Shown here: positions 18,901-27,565 of the stretch, one piece after another | Layout: the number at the start of each line of letters is the position of its first letter | Numbering within the stretch: the first letter of the stretch is position 1 | Source: a virus | Reading direction: 5' to 3' (one strand) | Length of the DNA stretch: 64,000 nt | Virus record (IMG/VR): IMGVR_UViG_3300047462_000154 | Location: 108,316-172,315 of that record | Notes under the pieces: generated by a model | Seen by the model: only the letters and a program-made list of their open reading frames with translations | Database searches by the model: none | What the model was told of the DNA's origin: nothing | Made by a program: the position numbers and the translations under genes

Positions 18901-21900
18901 AAATTGGAAAATTTGATTTTAGAACTAACGGAACATATGACCCAACAAATCCATTTAGTTGGAATTATCGCGGATGTGTAGATAGATATGGTAATTTAAT
19001 GCCTGGGTCTTGGCGAGCAATTTATAATTTTTATTTTGATACAGATAAACCAGATACATGTCCTTGGGAAATGCTTGGTTTCACTTCAATGCCTTCTTGG
19101 TGGATTGCTAATTATGGAACAAATTATAGCCGTGGCAATACAGCCCTTTGGAGCGATTTAGAGACGGGTACAATACGTTCTGGTGTTCGTGCAGGGGTTG
19201 ATGCAAGATATGCCCGTCCAGGGCTTTCTAACGTCATTCCTGTTGATGCTTCTGGTAATTTGCTAGACCCGATATCAGCAAGAATTATTTTACAAGGTCC
19301 AGATTCGATAACTGCTGCCAGAAATTGGTTGTTTGGTGATGAAGGACCAGTTGAGCATTTATGGAAAACGAGTAGTTCATATAGATTTGCTTTATCACAA
19401 GCGGCATTTTTGATGAAGCCTGCTAGATTTTCAGAAATATTTTGGGACACCATAAATTTTCAATTTGTTAATGACCAATGGGTTGATGATCGTACAAGAC
19501 AGCGCCCAATCATTACTTCTGATACTTTAATTCATGGTGAATTAAAAAATGATGAAACAACTTACGAAATTGTTTTTGGTATTCAGCAATGGTTGGTTGA
19601 TAATCTTGTGTTTACTGGTCAAAAGGCGTCTGTTTTAGGTGATACAATACGTGGAATTGATGTAAATTTAATTTATAGAGTTGGTGGTTTTGTTTCATCT
19701 AATGGAATTACTGCACAAACGGATAATTTTGGAATAATTCCAAGCGAAAATGTTTCTGTAACATTATATCAAGCGCCTGCTTATATTATTCAAACCTATA
19801 GCGGTGTAATTGTTGAATGGACTGGTGCTGGATATAGAATCATTGGGTATGATGCAAAAAATCCATTTTTTACTATTGTACCACCAGACAAAAATAATGT
19901 GAGCGGGTCAATTTCTTTATCAACAACTCCACAAGTTACAATTTATACTTGGGCACCTGGAACATATTATCGTTTAAATGTTTATGTAAATTATAAAAAT
20001 TCGGTTTATCAATGTATAACCGCACATACAAGTGGTTCAACATTTAATGAAAGTTATTGGAATCCTACTCCTGGTGTTACGAATACTATTGCTCCTTCAA
20101 TAACAACATATACAAATGGATTAAATTATACCGTAAATATTTCTTATGGAACAGTATTAAGCACTATACAAGATGTTGGTGATTTTTTACTTTCTTATGA
20201 AAGATATTTGGTAAATCAAGGATGGGTGTTTGACCAACTAGATTCTTCCACAGCAACAACATTTAATTTTTCACATGCAGCAAAAGATTTTTTAACTTGG
20301 TCTCAAATTACATGGCAACCAGGAAATTTTATTGCTTTGTCGCCTGGAGCAACTGGATTAAAATTTGTAACTACAGAAGGCACTATTTTAAATGTAGAAG
20401 ATTCTGTAACTGGATTTTATGGTTTATTAGATAGAGGCGGTTCGCCAATTGATAGTAGAACGGTTGTTGCAAATCGTTTGGAAGGTGAAATATTATTAAG
20501 TTCTAACACATCTGATATTTTTGCATGTACAATTGAAGTTGCCAATATAGAACATGTTATTGTGTTTTCAAATACAACAATTTTCAATGATATAATTTAT
20601 TTGCCTTTATATAATCAAAGACAATCAAGAATATTATTGACTGGTTTTAAATCAAGTGATTGGGCTGGAAGATTAGATGCTCCTGGATATATGGTTTTGA
20701 ATAATCAAATGTTTTCAAATTTTGAAAAAACACCAGAAGATATTCGATTGATGTTTGATATTGAAGAAATTTCAAGACCAGATTTAAAAAAATATGCGCA
20801 ATCTAATATTGCTTATCAAGTAAGAACATATTTAGAAGATTTGTTGATTAATTCAACAGAACAATTTGAATTTTATCAAGGAATGATTGCACAAAAAGGT
20901 GCACCAGGAGTTTTTGAAAAACTTTTAAGAAGTCAAAGAGTTACTTCAAATTCAGATATTGTTTTTCTTGAAGAATGGGCAATTAGATATCCAACAACAT
21001 TTGGTTCTCCAGTAAATCCCTTGGCATCATTTCAATTATCACAATCGTCTTTACATAGAGACCCGCAATTTATTAGTTTTTATATTCCTAATATTAATTC
21101 TCCTGATTGGATTAATTTAATTGGTCCAACAGAAAAAGTTTTTACTTGGAAAGAAAACACACAATATTATACAGGAGTTTATGTTTATTATCAAAACAAT
21201 GTTTATGTTTGTGTTACCAAACATTTAAGTACAAATGTATTTCAGACAATTTATTGGAATGAATTAAACAATTGGATAGATGAGCCAAATAATAATTTCT
21301 TTCCAAATGCAGTAAATCCTGTTTCAAAAGTTTCAACTGCTGGATTTGTTAGATTATCAGAAGTTCAATATACTTCAGTAGGTCTTTCAAATATTTCTTC
21401 ATATTATATTTCTCAAAATCAAAATGGCATTACTTCATTTAATACTGGAGAAAGAGTTTGGGTTTATACCAATGCACAAAATACTTGGGATGTTTTGCGT
21501 GTTTTTGATGTAGGTTTAACTCCCTGCACAATCAATAATATTACTACACCAATACAAGATTCAACGGTATCAACATCAAGATTATATATTACTGGAACAT
21601 TGAATTTGACCCAAGCTGATATTGGGGCAATGATTTTAATTCAAGGACCAACTTACAGCACGCCAGATTTGAATGGTGTTAATTACATCAAATCATTTTC
21701 TATAGAAAATGGAACAATTGATTTAAATACTGTTGTTACTACTGGTTTTAATTTTACAACAAACTCTACAATACAGCCAGCAATAAAAATATTCCGTTCT
21801 GTTCGTTTTCAAACAGATGCAATTTTAAATTCTTCAACAAATGTATGGTCTAATACTGATTTGGTTTGGGTTGATAATTATCAATCAACTGGCGAACCTG

Positions 21901-22913
21901 TTGTTTTAAATTATGTAAATAATGTTTGGAATATTATCAGAAATAAACCAACAAAAATTGACCCAACTTCAATTAAAACATCTTCGATTTACAATAATGC
22001 AACAAGCATTTCAACAAATCAACAATTGTTGGTTACAACTCCATTGGTTGATGATTTAACGATAATAGACCCGTTAGCTGGATTTTTTCCAGGTGCGGCA
22101 ACAAAAGAAATAAATTATATAACTGATTTTGACCCTGCAATTTATTCATACAATAATGGTTGGAATAATATTCAAGTTGGACAAGTTTGGTGGAACACAT
22201 CAACTGTTAAATATCTTGACCCCTATACTGATGCTCTTGGTATCACAGATGAAAGAGATTTTCAAGAATTACAATATAGAATTTCAAATTGGGCAACAAT
22301 AGCCCCAAACACTTCTGTTGATGTTTATGAATGGACACAAAGCACTTTATCACCAACAGCTTATGTTGCAGCGGCAACAAATGATACAACTGGTACATAT
22401 GGAACTATATATAATTCATTATTATATACTACTAACCAATTATATGATTCATCATTAGAAACAATGGTTACTTATTATTATTATTGGGTAAAAAATTTAA
22501 CCGTTGTTCCAAGTTTGCCATTTAGAAAAACAAGTGTTTCTGATGTAGCTTCTTTGTTAACAACACCAGTAAATCAAGATTTACAATGGATGGCAGCAAT
22601 TTCAGAAAATTCAATTTTAGTAAGTGGAATAAACACGTATTTAAATAATACGTCAAGTGTTTTGAAAATAGAATTAGATACTGCATCAAAAGATAAAGTT
22701 CATTCACAATGGACATTATTGCGTCCAAACGACCAACAATCTTTACCACCAGAATGGTTATGGAGAAAAATTAGAGATAGTTTGGCTGGTTTTGATGATA
22801 ATGGAAATACTGTTCCAAATATAAATAATTCATCAACATCACAAAACAATTCAATTGAGTATTTTACTGTTGGTATTTCGACAGTTGGAAGTCCATTACA
22901 GCAAAAAATATAA
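15954..22913 (+). CDS. Giant baseplate wedge/virion structural protein (gp7 position)
   Basis: This 2319-residue protein follows gp6 where T4 has gp7 (1032 residues). It has no signal peptide or catalytic motif. Three similar modules (about residues 55-92, 1330-1370 and 1730-1770) follow the plan W-x3-YY-x4-VY-x-x-Y-x-N-x-x-Y-x-C-x-x-x-H-x-S-x5-W, resembling CBM5/12 carbohydrate-binding modules. A segment near 1005-1110 (YGNLMPGSWRAIYNFYFDTD) has higher GC and looks well conserved. It probably forms the outer wedge and may contact surface glycans. Equivalence to gp7 is positional. Confidence 0.65.
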   Translation: MTDKRRQIQQLPAINQTQALKDFFGVTVDEVFQPGTPVATNGYIGQIPPLYDNQWQPNTYYNVNVYIVYNNILYQCVTSHTSVSTFNPVLWAAVDFYIQEQNSERQNYQLEPGMTSTNSSNVITNALTYPDLVDYIENNNGIITNQQRLFETDYYSWAPPIDIDKFINFQQYYWFGDLNGSNDLPTLVLSSPIFSYTGDGTTTSFALPNSISGISSNQETPAIYVNGVSEQYTISGNNIILSAAPSVGAKIITTRFDNLYDAINNQETFPISEFISNITAYNADGFTTSFADVYSTSSNENQFLVFYTPNGSITSTLLNSNNYNLENGFVNIISLPNSLTVPNYGDTISIVLLNGLLSLTDISSIPSGISYTDLQYLSSGMRIQLLDTQTYFLTWDESPWDSGLWDGGQPLYFVDGVGSSIRLTSSNSLITGLNAQYVTIDRSSLDNNPWSLRNSWVHVDTFAWSGLNFSSRQASRQIIEFVKDIVLYNYGYQRILPISATLTNNAMVNGVAITYSQIAFETIGSVYVDNNVLLTNGMRLLVLGTTQTLFEVSEQDNLYLLTPISVTVGDIAKIGTSTSEYWYNGTVWNLAQIWSESANPRFVLYDIETTPTAFDDSTVYPNSNFGASNGNEIFSYQVGTTYDSILAKYINYDSNGYIIFENDTVINIYTYLLNGVVTDITSLACYGVSTNYSITNSLSTQALWYKSTNPSTTQQTTNSNGFYNIPLNLEANPLWNDVTTLSKSEYFSHFTSIISNQIGIEGAPYYNNNWRDTTKNLGSGTEILQHQAPLLKAMLFASDNRFDIPTAIKYADQEYTRFKNKFAKKLNDLLIKGVLSEDTSPQTCVTTALNSLKIDKNNTFPFWLSQMAGDFYFIPPTPAYLGILTPTLPSTSLVMDYTFGEPIEMIQGHDGSLSPAFQDWRDNVFIALETQIYNSIPEQFITQLRPIFDIENYISNRFYSANNGYNLGELNSILAPIFERWAQIGKFDFRTNGTYDPTNPFSWNYRGCVDRYGNLMPGSWRAIYNFYFDTDKPDTCPWEMLGFTSMPSWWIANYGTNYSRGNTALWSDLETGTIRSGVRAGVDARYARPGLSNVIPVDASGNLLDPISARIILQGPDSITAARNWLFGDEGPVEHLWKTSSSYRFALSQAAFLMKPARFSEIFWDTINFQFVNDQWVDDRTRQRPIITSDTLIHGELKNDETTYEIVFGIQQWLVDNLVFTGQKASVLGDTIRGIDVNLIYRVGGFVSSNGITAQTDNFGIIPSENVSVTLYQAPAYIIQTYSGVIVEWTGAGYRIIGYDAKNPFFTIVPPDKNNVSGSISLSTTPQVTIYTWAPGTYYRLNVYVNYKNSVYQCITAHTSGSTFNESYWNPTPGVTNTIAPSITTYTNGLNYTVNISYGTVLSTIQDVGDFLLSYERYLVNQGWVFDQLDSSTATTFNFSHAAKDFLTWSQITWQPGNFIALSPGATGLKFVTTEGTILNVEDSVTGFYGLLDRGGSPIDSRTVVANRLEGEILLSSNTSDIFACTIEVANIEHVIVFSNTTIFNDIIYLPLYNQRQSRILLTGFKSSDWAGRLDAPGYMVLNNQMFSNFEKTPEDIRLMFDIEEISRPDLKKYAQSNIAYQVRTYLEDLLINSTEQFEFYQGMIAQKGAPGVFEKLLRSQRVTSNSDIVFLEEWAIRYPTTFGSPVNPLASFQLSQSSLHRDPQFISFYIPNINSPDWINLIGPTEKVFTWKENTQYYTGVYVYYQNNVYVCVTKHLSTNVFQTIYWNELNNWIDEPNNNFFPNAVNPVSKVSTAGFVRLSEVQYTSVGLSNISSYYISQNQNGITSFNTGERVWVYTNAQNTWDVLRVFDVGLTPCTINNITTPIQDSTVSTSRLYITGTLNLTQADIGAMILIQGPTYSTPDLNGVNYIKSFSIENGTIDLNTVVTTGFNFTTNSTIQPAIKIFRSVRFQTDAILNSSTNVWSNTDLVWVDNYQSTGEPVVLNYVNNVWNIIRNKPTKIDPTSIKTSSIYNNATSISTNQQLLVTTPLVDDLTIIDPLAGFFPGAATKEINYITDFDPAIYSYNNGWNNIQVGQVWWNTSTVKYLDPYTDALGITDERDFQELQYRISNWATIAPNTSVDVYEWTQSTLSPTAYVAAATNDTTGTYGTIYNSLLYTTNQLYDSSLETMVTYYYYWVKNLTVVPSLPFRKTSVSDVASLLTTPVNQDLQWMAAISENSILVSGINTYLNNTSSVLKIELDTASKDKVHSQWTLLRPNDQQSLPPEWLWRKIRDSLAGFDDNGNTVPNINNSSTSQNNSIEYFTVGISTVGSPLQQKI

Positions 22914-22916
22914 ATA
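22909..22916 (+). promoter_or_regulatory. T4-type late promoter (TATAAATA)
   Basis: A perfect TATAAATA overlaps the stop codon of the giant wedge gene and lies 19 bases before the next ATG (22936). Confidence 0.65.
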
Positions 22917-22935
22917 TTTAAAAAGAGACATTTAA

Positions 22936-23985
22936 ATGAAAAGAATTACTGGAACATATGCTGTTGTAACCGAACCATCAGATTCAAATACTGGCACAAC
23001 TGGTTTTTTTACTGATTCAACAGGAAATCCAAATACTTCAACTGTGGTGACTGCTGCTTGGTGTAATGACGTTCAAGAAGAAATTGTTTCTGTTGCAACT
23101 GCGCTTGGTACAACATTAAATGGTAGTTCTAACAATCAAATGCTTACTGCAATTAATGGATTAATTACAACAGCAATTAATTCTTTAGAAGCATCATTAA
23201 ATAATAACATTTCTGCATTGAATAATGGAACAGACAGTAACACATTTTTTGCAAATTTAAATTCAAATACAACAGAAACACAAATTGGTGCTAATTTTTC
23301 TGGAGTAGACCCTGCATATTTGTTCAACAATTCAAATGCTTGGGGTTTAAAATCAAATACTGGTGGAATAATTTTAGAATATATTCGTTCTACTTCACAA
23401 ATTACAATAAACGGAACTGTAAATATTTCTGCTGGAACATATGCAACAAATGCTGTTGCATATTCTCAATTAACTGGAGAAACAATTCGCGCTACCGCTG
23501 CTGAAAGTCTATTAACAACTAATTTGGCAGCAGAAACAACAGCGAGACAAAATGCAGATTCAACATTACAAACAAATATCACATCAGAAATAAATCGCGC
23601 AACTGCTGCTGAAAACACGCTTACTCAAAATCTTTCTACAGAAACAACTAATAGAACAAATGCAATATCTGGAATAACAAATAGTTTTGGTAATTTATTA
23701 ACAACCAATGGATATCAAAAAATTATTGGAGGATTAATAATTCAATGGGGGAAAACAGCAAACTATACAAACGAAAGTTCTCAAACAATAACTTTTCCTA
23801 TTGCCTTTCCAACAGCATGTTTAAACGCTCAAGCAACTTTAATTATTCCAAACAATTCTACTGCACAAGACCAATTTGCTCAAATTGTTGGTGTACCAAC
23901 ATTAACATCTGTTTCTCTTTATTGTCAGCAAGTTTCTAATAATACATATCCCGTTTCTATATATTGGATGGCTATTGGATATTAA
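22936..23985 (+). CDS. Tail fibre protein with coiled coil and gp53-type C-terminal domain
   Basis: This is a 349-residue fibre protein. Residues about 180-245 form heptad-like repeats (RATAAESLLTTNLAAETTAR and RATAAENTLTQNLSTETTNR), a trimeric coiled coil. The C-terminal 100 residues (GYQKIIGGLIIQWGK, TITFPIAFPTACLNA, YPVSIYWMAIGY) match the receptor-binding end common in prophage and phage tail fibres. It follows the wedge genes under its own late promoter, with GAGA upstream of the ATG. It likely binds the host surface; the receptor is unknown. Confidence 0.7.
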   Translation: MKRITGTYAVVTEPSDSNTGTTGFFTDSTGNPNTSTVVTAAWCNDVQEEIVSVATALGTTLNGSSNNQMLTAINGLITTAINSLEASLNNNISALNNGTDSNTFFANLNSNTTETQIGANFSGVDPAYLFNNSNAWGLKSNTGGIILEYIRSTSQITINGTVNISAGTYATNAVAYSQLTGETIRATAAESLLTTNLAAETTARQNADSTLQTNITSEINRATAAENTLTQNLSTETTNRTNAISGITNSFGNLLTTNGYQKIIGGLIIQWGKTANYTNESSQTITFPIAFPTACLNAQATLIIPNNSTAQDQFAQIVGVPTLTSVSLYCQQVSNNTYPVSIYWMAIGY

Positions 23986-24019
23986 TAATCTAATAAAATA
24001 TTTCATTTGAAAGCATAAA

Positions 24020-24027
24020 TATAAATA
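24020..24027 (+). promoter_or_regulatory. T4-type late promoter (TATAAATA)
   Basis: A perfect TATAAATA lies 19 bases before the ATG at 24047 with AAAAAGG between, matching the layout upstream of 22936. Confidence 0.65.
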
Positions 24028-24046
24028 AACAAAAAGGTTTAAATAA

Positions 24047-24811
24047 ATGCATCCAGTTAATAACAAATTTTTTGGCACAGATGGCGTAGCTGTCAAGTTT
24101 TATAATGGAACAACAACTAAAACAGGCTATATTATCAAACAGCTTGGAACAGATAGATTTGTTGTTACCGATGGCACAACAACATCTGGTGTTTTAAACA
24201 CATATACCGCTTACTTAGTAAATACTTACGCACAAGCAACAAGTTTAGCTCGTAGCACAATTACTGCGCCGCCCGATGGCAATTCTGTCACAGGACCAGC
24301 ATACCAAATGACAATTCCTGTTCCATTTACTACAGGTTCTCTTGGTTATGTAACTCACATTTATTCTACCCAAGTTGATGTTATTAGTAGCGCAAGTGTC
24401 TTGTCTCGTGTTAATTGGTCATTAGGAACCGCTGTAGATGGCTCTACAGCCCTTGAATCATTTGCAACCGCATATGATGCCACAAATACACCAACCTACG
24501 CTGCTGGCACGTTTGGTGGACCAACAACATTGGCTTTCGTTGCTGCTCCCCCAACTGGCGTTACTCATGGTGCAACAACCTATACGGTTACCGTTTCAAC
24601 AACACCTAATACAGAAGCAAGCAATGTTGGAAATCTTTTTGTTTCAACAAGTGCTACAGTATTACCAACAACTGGTGGTGTTGAAAATTCAAGTTATCTT
24701 GATGGTGTTCTTGGTTTCACAATGTCGTATCCATCAGCAGGCACATATTTTGTTTGGGTAACTTTGGCGGATACTTCGTATCTTATTTCTACAGCCCGCG
24801 TCATCGCTTAA
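24047..24811 (+). CDS. Virion surface/structural protein of unknown role
   Basis: The 254-residue protein is Thr/Ser/Ala/Val-rich with no Cys and few charged residues. It begins MHPVNNKFFGTDGVAVKFYN and has alternating strand patterns (TYTVTVSTTPNTEASNVG; GTYFVWVTLADTSYLI) suggesting beta-sandwich domains. Base composition is visibly higher in GC than the neighbouring fibre and wedge genes, which may reflect high expression or a different origin. It has its own late promoter and a strong terminator follows, so it is a single-gene unit. Abundant virion protein is the inference. Confidence 0.5.
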   Translation: MHPVNNKFFGTDGVAVKFYNGTTTKTGYIIKQLGTDRFVVTDGTTTSGVLNTYTAYLVNTYAQATSLARSTITAPPDGNSVTGPAYQMTIPVPFTTGSLGYVTHIYSTQVDVISSASVLSRVNWSLGTAVDGSTALESFATAYDATNTPTYAAGTFGGPTTLAFVAAPPTGVTHGATTYTVTVSTTPNTEASNVGNLFVSTSATVLPTTGGVENSSYLDGVLGFTMSYPSAGTYFVWVTLADTSYLISTARVIA

Positions 24812-24831
24812 ATATTCCAAAACATTCTATT

Positions 24832-24858
24832 AAAAGAGGCACATTGTGCCTCTTTTTT
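24832..24858 (+). terminator. Rho-independent terminator
   Basis: The hairpin AAAGAGGCAC-ATT-GTGCCTCTTT is followed by a T run, 20 bases after the stop of the 24047 gene. It ends the long plus-strand structural block. Confidence 0.85.
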
Positions 24859-24910
24859 TATGTTTGCTTTCTTATGAATAAAATGATAATCTGATTAAAT
24901 GGAGAGCAAA

Positions 24911-25233
24911 ATGTCATTACCTGTTGATGTATTTAATTGCCCTTAGATACAAATACAAATCTACTTTTACATTCAAATTTTTTAAAATAAAAATATCATT
25001 TTATACTCATTCCATTAATATGCCATCTGTTTATATAAACGGCAAAACACTAAATGAACGTTGAAGACCGATTTGTTTATAATGAAAAAGAACATATTCT
25101 TTATGAAAATGGAATTCCTGTTGCAAAATCATATGACAAATATGTGATTATTGTTGATAAAAATGGTTTATTGGTAAAACAAGGATTTGTTGAAAAAACT
25201 AAATTCTTTTTGTTATTTTTAATGGTTTTTTGA
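24911..25233 (+). pseudogene. Degenerate small gene with several frameshifts
   Basis: GGAGAGCAAA precedes an ATG (MSLPVDVFNCP, then TAG). Coding-like sequence continues in a second frame (MPSVYINGKTLNE, from 25020) and a third (NVEDRFVYNEKEHILYENG onward) up to a TGA at 25231, and possibly beyond through DNGYLYDNGYLYDN. At least two frame changes near 24945 and 25063 are needed to join these. Function is unknown. The stretch 24859-25301 holds nothing else apart from the short tandem repeat. Confidence 0.45.
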
Positions 25234-25241
25234 AATCATAA

Positions 25242-25285
25242 ATGATAATGGCTATCTTTATGATAATGGCTATCTTTATGATAAT
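25242..25285 (+). repeat. 18-base direct tandem repeat, 2.4 copies
   Basis: The unit ATGATAATGGCTATCTTT occurs at 25242 and 25260, with a partial third copy (ATGATAAT) at 25278. In frame it reads DNGYLY repeated, so it may be an expanded coding repeat of the decayed gene upstream. There are no spacers, so it is not a CRISPR. Confidence 0.8.
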
Positions 25286-25301
25286 ATACGCGACAATAAA
25301 T

Positions 25302-26345
25302 TTATTTATTATCAGAAATCAATTTATTCCAAATTACGCGACTATTTTCAGAAAATATTTTTAAACCGTCCACATTGAAAATTCTTATTTCATCATGTTT
25401 CAAAACTCTTTCTATTGCAGATACAATGCTATCTGAATCATTTGGGTCCGCATAAGAAAGATAATTAATCCATTTAATATCTGGACTTGTTACAACAGCA
25501 ACATCGTTTACAACAGCATCCGCCGTAACAATATTAAAAGTTTCTGTATAAGATACTTGTAAAGACACATTCATATCTCTTAATAAATTTAAAAAGTCAG
25601 CATGTGGTAACCAATTATGCTCAACTAATTCATGTTTAGGAAGCAATTTAAACATTTTTTGTAAATTATGAACAATCGGTTCTCCCTTCATTTCAATTCT
25701 TGTACCATTAACATGAAAACGTAATTTCAAATTATATTTTTCAGCATATTTTATTGCAGCAATGGCTTGTATCAGATGATTTTTTAAAGGTCTCATTGCA
25801 CCAAAACAACCAATATCAATCGTATCTGTAATTACTGGTTTAATTCTCGGTGTAAAATTATATGGATAAAAATTTGGCAAATATGAAGTGTTTAATTTAT
25901 TTCCAGATGATTTAATAACAGCAGTGATTTCTTCATGTGCTCTTATATCATTGCTGCAAAGAAAAACATTTGGATAATTAGAATATCGAATTGACCAATC
26001 CATTGCTATTCCTTCATTAGCAACAAAAGGAATTGCGGAATGATTTCTGATTATCCATTTTATTTTTGGATGTAATTTATAAAGAATTTCAAATTTTTCT
26101 GGAACCACCCAATATGCTTCGATGACGCATATATCTGGTTTAAACTGAGTTACCAATCTATCAATAAAATTATTGTCTATTGCATGAACAATTGATGTTT
26201 CGTATCCTTCTGAATTTAGCATTCTTTCAACAAATTGTGCTGAATTAAATAATCCAGAACTTAATATTTTTTTTTCCTCGATTCCAGTTTCTTCATTCAA
26301 ATATTTGTTTTCTCTTGCTTTTAAAATAAATTGAATTCGAGTCAT
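25302..26345 (-). CDS. GT-B type glycosyltransferase
   Basis: The 347-residue protein looks like a family-4-type glycosyltransferase. The N-terminal half has DICVIEAYWVVPEKF and IIRNHSAIPFVANEG, a donor/acceptor cleft pattern. The C-terminal half has DIGCFGAMRPLKNHLIQAIA (the usual G-x-x-x-P-x-K-N segment), LRFHVNGTRIE and the nucleotide-sugar site SYTETFNIVTADAVVNDVAV, whose Glu precedes FN. In T4-like phages such enzymes modify host surface, virion or DNA; the target is unknown. It is a single gene in reverse orientation with its own perfect late promoter. Confidence 0.75.
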   Translation of the reverse strand: MTRIQFILKARENKYLNEETGIEEKKILSSGLFNSAQFVERMLNSEGYETSIVHAIDNNFIDRLVTQFKPDICVIEAYWVVPEKFEILYKLHPKIKWIIRNHSAIPFVANEGIAMDWSIRYSNYPNVFLCSNDIRAHEEITAVIKSSGNKLNTSYLPNFYPYNFTPRIKPVITDTIDIGCFGAMRPLKNHLIQAIAAIKYAEKYNLKLRFHVNGTRIEMKGEPIVHNLQKMFKLLPKHELVEHNWLPHADFLNLLRDMNVSLQVSYTETFNIVTADAVVNDVAVVTSPDIKWINYLSYADPNDSDSIVSAIERVLKHDEIRIFNVDGLKIFSENSRVIWNKLISDNK

Positions 26346-26367
26346 AAGAACATCCTTTTAATATTCT

Positions 26368-26375
26368 TATTTATA
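26368..26375 (-). promoter_or_regulatory. T4-type late promoter (minus strand TATAAATA)
   Basis: TATTTATA on the plus strand reads TATAAATA on the minus strand, 22 bases before the ATG at 26345, with AAAAGGATG between as ribosome binding site. Confidence 0.65.
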
Positions 26376-26424
26376 CAGAACCACTTACCAAATTATTCAA
26401 ATAATTGTTAAACTTTTAAGTAAG

Positions 26425-26452
26425 TTGCAAATTATATTTAATTATGTATAAT
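26425..26452 (+). promoter_or_regulatory. Sigma-70-type promoter
   Basis: TTGCAA (26425-26430), a 16-base spacer and a perfect TATAAT (26447-26452) precede the YqeY-like gene; GAAAGGAC is its ribosome binding site. This unit is probably expressed early or by host polymerase. Confidence 0.65.
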
Positions 26453-26474
26453 AGAGAAGAGAAAGGACAAAATT

Positions 26475-26903
26475 ATGACTTTACATGAACAAATCAGGGC
26501 TGACTGGATTAATGCCAGGAAACAACGGAATGAAGTACATGCTAATGTGCTTGGTCTTTTGATTGGTACAATTCAAACAAAAGAAAAGAATTTTTCATCA
26601 GAACGTTCTTTAACCGATGGTGAAATTGTGCAGGAAGTTAAAAAACTTCTTGATGGTGTAATCGAAAGCAAAAAGCTTTTGAAAGAAGGTTCTAATTTGG
26701 ATAAGTTGTCTCAAGAAGAAACTATTTTGTCTTCTTATATGCCTACCCAAATGTCTGAATCTGAATTGGCTACATTCATCAAAGCCAAAGCAGATGAAGG
26801 AAATGATTTTAAAAACATTATGTCTGCTTTACGTGCAGAACATTTAGGTAAATACGATGGGAAAACTGCTTCTGAATTGGTCAAAAAAGCTTTAGCAAAA
26901 TAA
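26475..26903 (+). CDS. GatB/YqeY-domain protein
   Basis: The 142-residue protein matches the YqeY family in full length: N-terminal EQIRADWINARKQRNEV, LGLLIGTIQTKEKN, central LSQEETILSSYMPTQMSESE and C-terminal GKYDGKTASELVKKALA. The domain is related to the tRNA-binding tail of GatB and has been seen in other T4-like phages, but its role is not established. It has its own sigma-70-type promoter and terminator. Base composition is slightly higher in GC than surrounding phage genes, compatible with a host origin. Confidence 0.85.
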   Translation: MTLHEQIRADWINARKQRNEVHANVLGLLIGTIQTKEKNFSSERSLTDGEIVQEVKKLLDGVIESKKLLKEGSNLDKLSQEETILSSYMPTQMSESELATFIKAKADEGNDFKNIMSALRAEHLGKYDGKTASELVKKALAK

Positions 26904-26906
26904 AAA

Positions 26907-26928
26907 AAGGGGGCTTTAAAGCCCCCTT
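26907..26928. terminator. Bidirectional Rho-independent terminator
   Basis: The perfect palindrome AAGGGGGCTTT/AAAGCCCCCTT lies between two convergent genes (26475 gene and 26934 gene). A-rich and T-rich flanks allow it to act in both directions. Confidence 0.85.
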
Positions 26929-26933
26929 AATTT

Positions 26934-27434
26934 TTAAGCAGCAATCGCCGCTTTTCGGTCTGTTTGGGTTTTCTTGACATTGGTTTTCACCACACGATTC
27001 ATAAGCGATTCAACACCAGGAAAATAGTTTTTGTTGATTGCAAGACGAAGAGCCTTGACGCTTCTTCCACATTTCCTGGAAACCATTTGTAGTTTTTTCA
27101 CAGTAATGGGAGTGTTGTTTTCCATTAAAAAATCTTTAATGGTTTCGCGTTCTTCATCAGTATATGAACGCCCGCCGTTTTTGTATCGATTAATTTTTGC
27201 TCGTTCCGCCGGAGCATTCCGCGCTTTTGCTCTGGCACGTTGTTCTGCCTTGGCTATCGCTTCTTTGGACCTTGGTTTCTTTGTCTCTTTGGCGGCTGAC
27301 AAAACAACTTTTTCACTGCCTTTGTTGATGAAATTCATCCACATTTGTACAGTTGGCAAAACAGTCGAAATATCTTCTGCTTTCTTCAACGCTTCCGTAA
27401 GAAGCGCCATACGCATTTGTTTTTCACTATCCAA
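26934..27434 (-). CDS. Basic protein of unknown function
   Basis: The 166-residue protein is Lys/Arg/Ala-rich. An N-terminal helical part (MRMALLTEALKKAEDIST) leads to a strongly basic linker (KEAIAKAEQRARAKARNAPA). A C-terminal region (SYTDEERETIKDFLMENNTP, then VKKLQMVSRKCGRSVKALRL) resembles a helix-turn-helix or Myb/SANT-like fold. DNA binding is a guess from this. AAGGAG precedes the ATG. Its GC content is higher than that of the neighbours. A TTGACA promoter lies upstream. Confidence 0.6.
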   Translation of the reverse strand: MDSEKQMRMALLTEALKKAEDISTVLPTVQMWMNFINKGSEKVVLSAAKETKKPRSKEAIAKAEQRARAKARNAPAERAKINRYKNGGRSYTDEERETIKDFLMENNTPITVKKLQMVSRKCGRSVKALRLAINKNYFPGVESLMNRVVKTNVKKTQTDRKAAIAA

Positions 27435-27485
27435 AATAATCTCCTTTTAAACAAAATTGCGATATCAAAATACCGCTATTTCAAG

Positions 27486-27514
27486 GTATTACAGTATAAT
27501 TTATTAGTTGTCAA
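27486..27514 (-). promoter_or_regulatory. Sigma-70-type promoter (minus)
   Basis: On the minus strand TTGACA, a 17-base spacer and TAATAC lie 52 bases before the ATG at 27434. Confidence 0.6.
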
Positions 27515-27565
27515 GTAAATTTTTATGAGTATGGTTGAATTTATTTATTGAATTAAAGGAAAAAT

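Noticed and set aside
25242-25285. Possible CRISPR repeat
   Set aside because: The copies are contiguous with no spacers and are in frame as DNGYLY; there are no cas genes.
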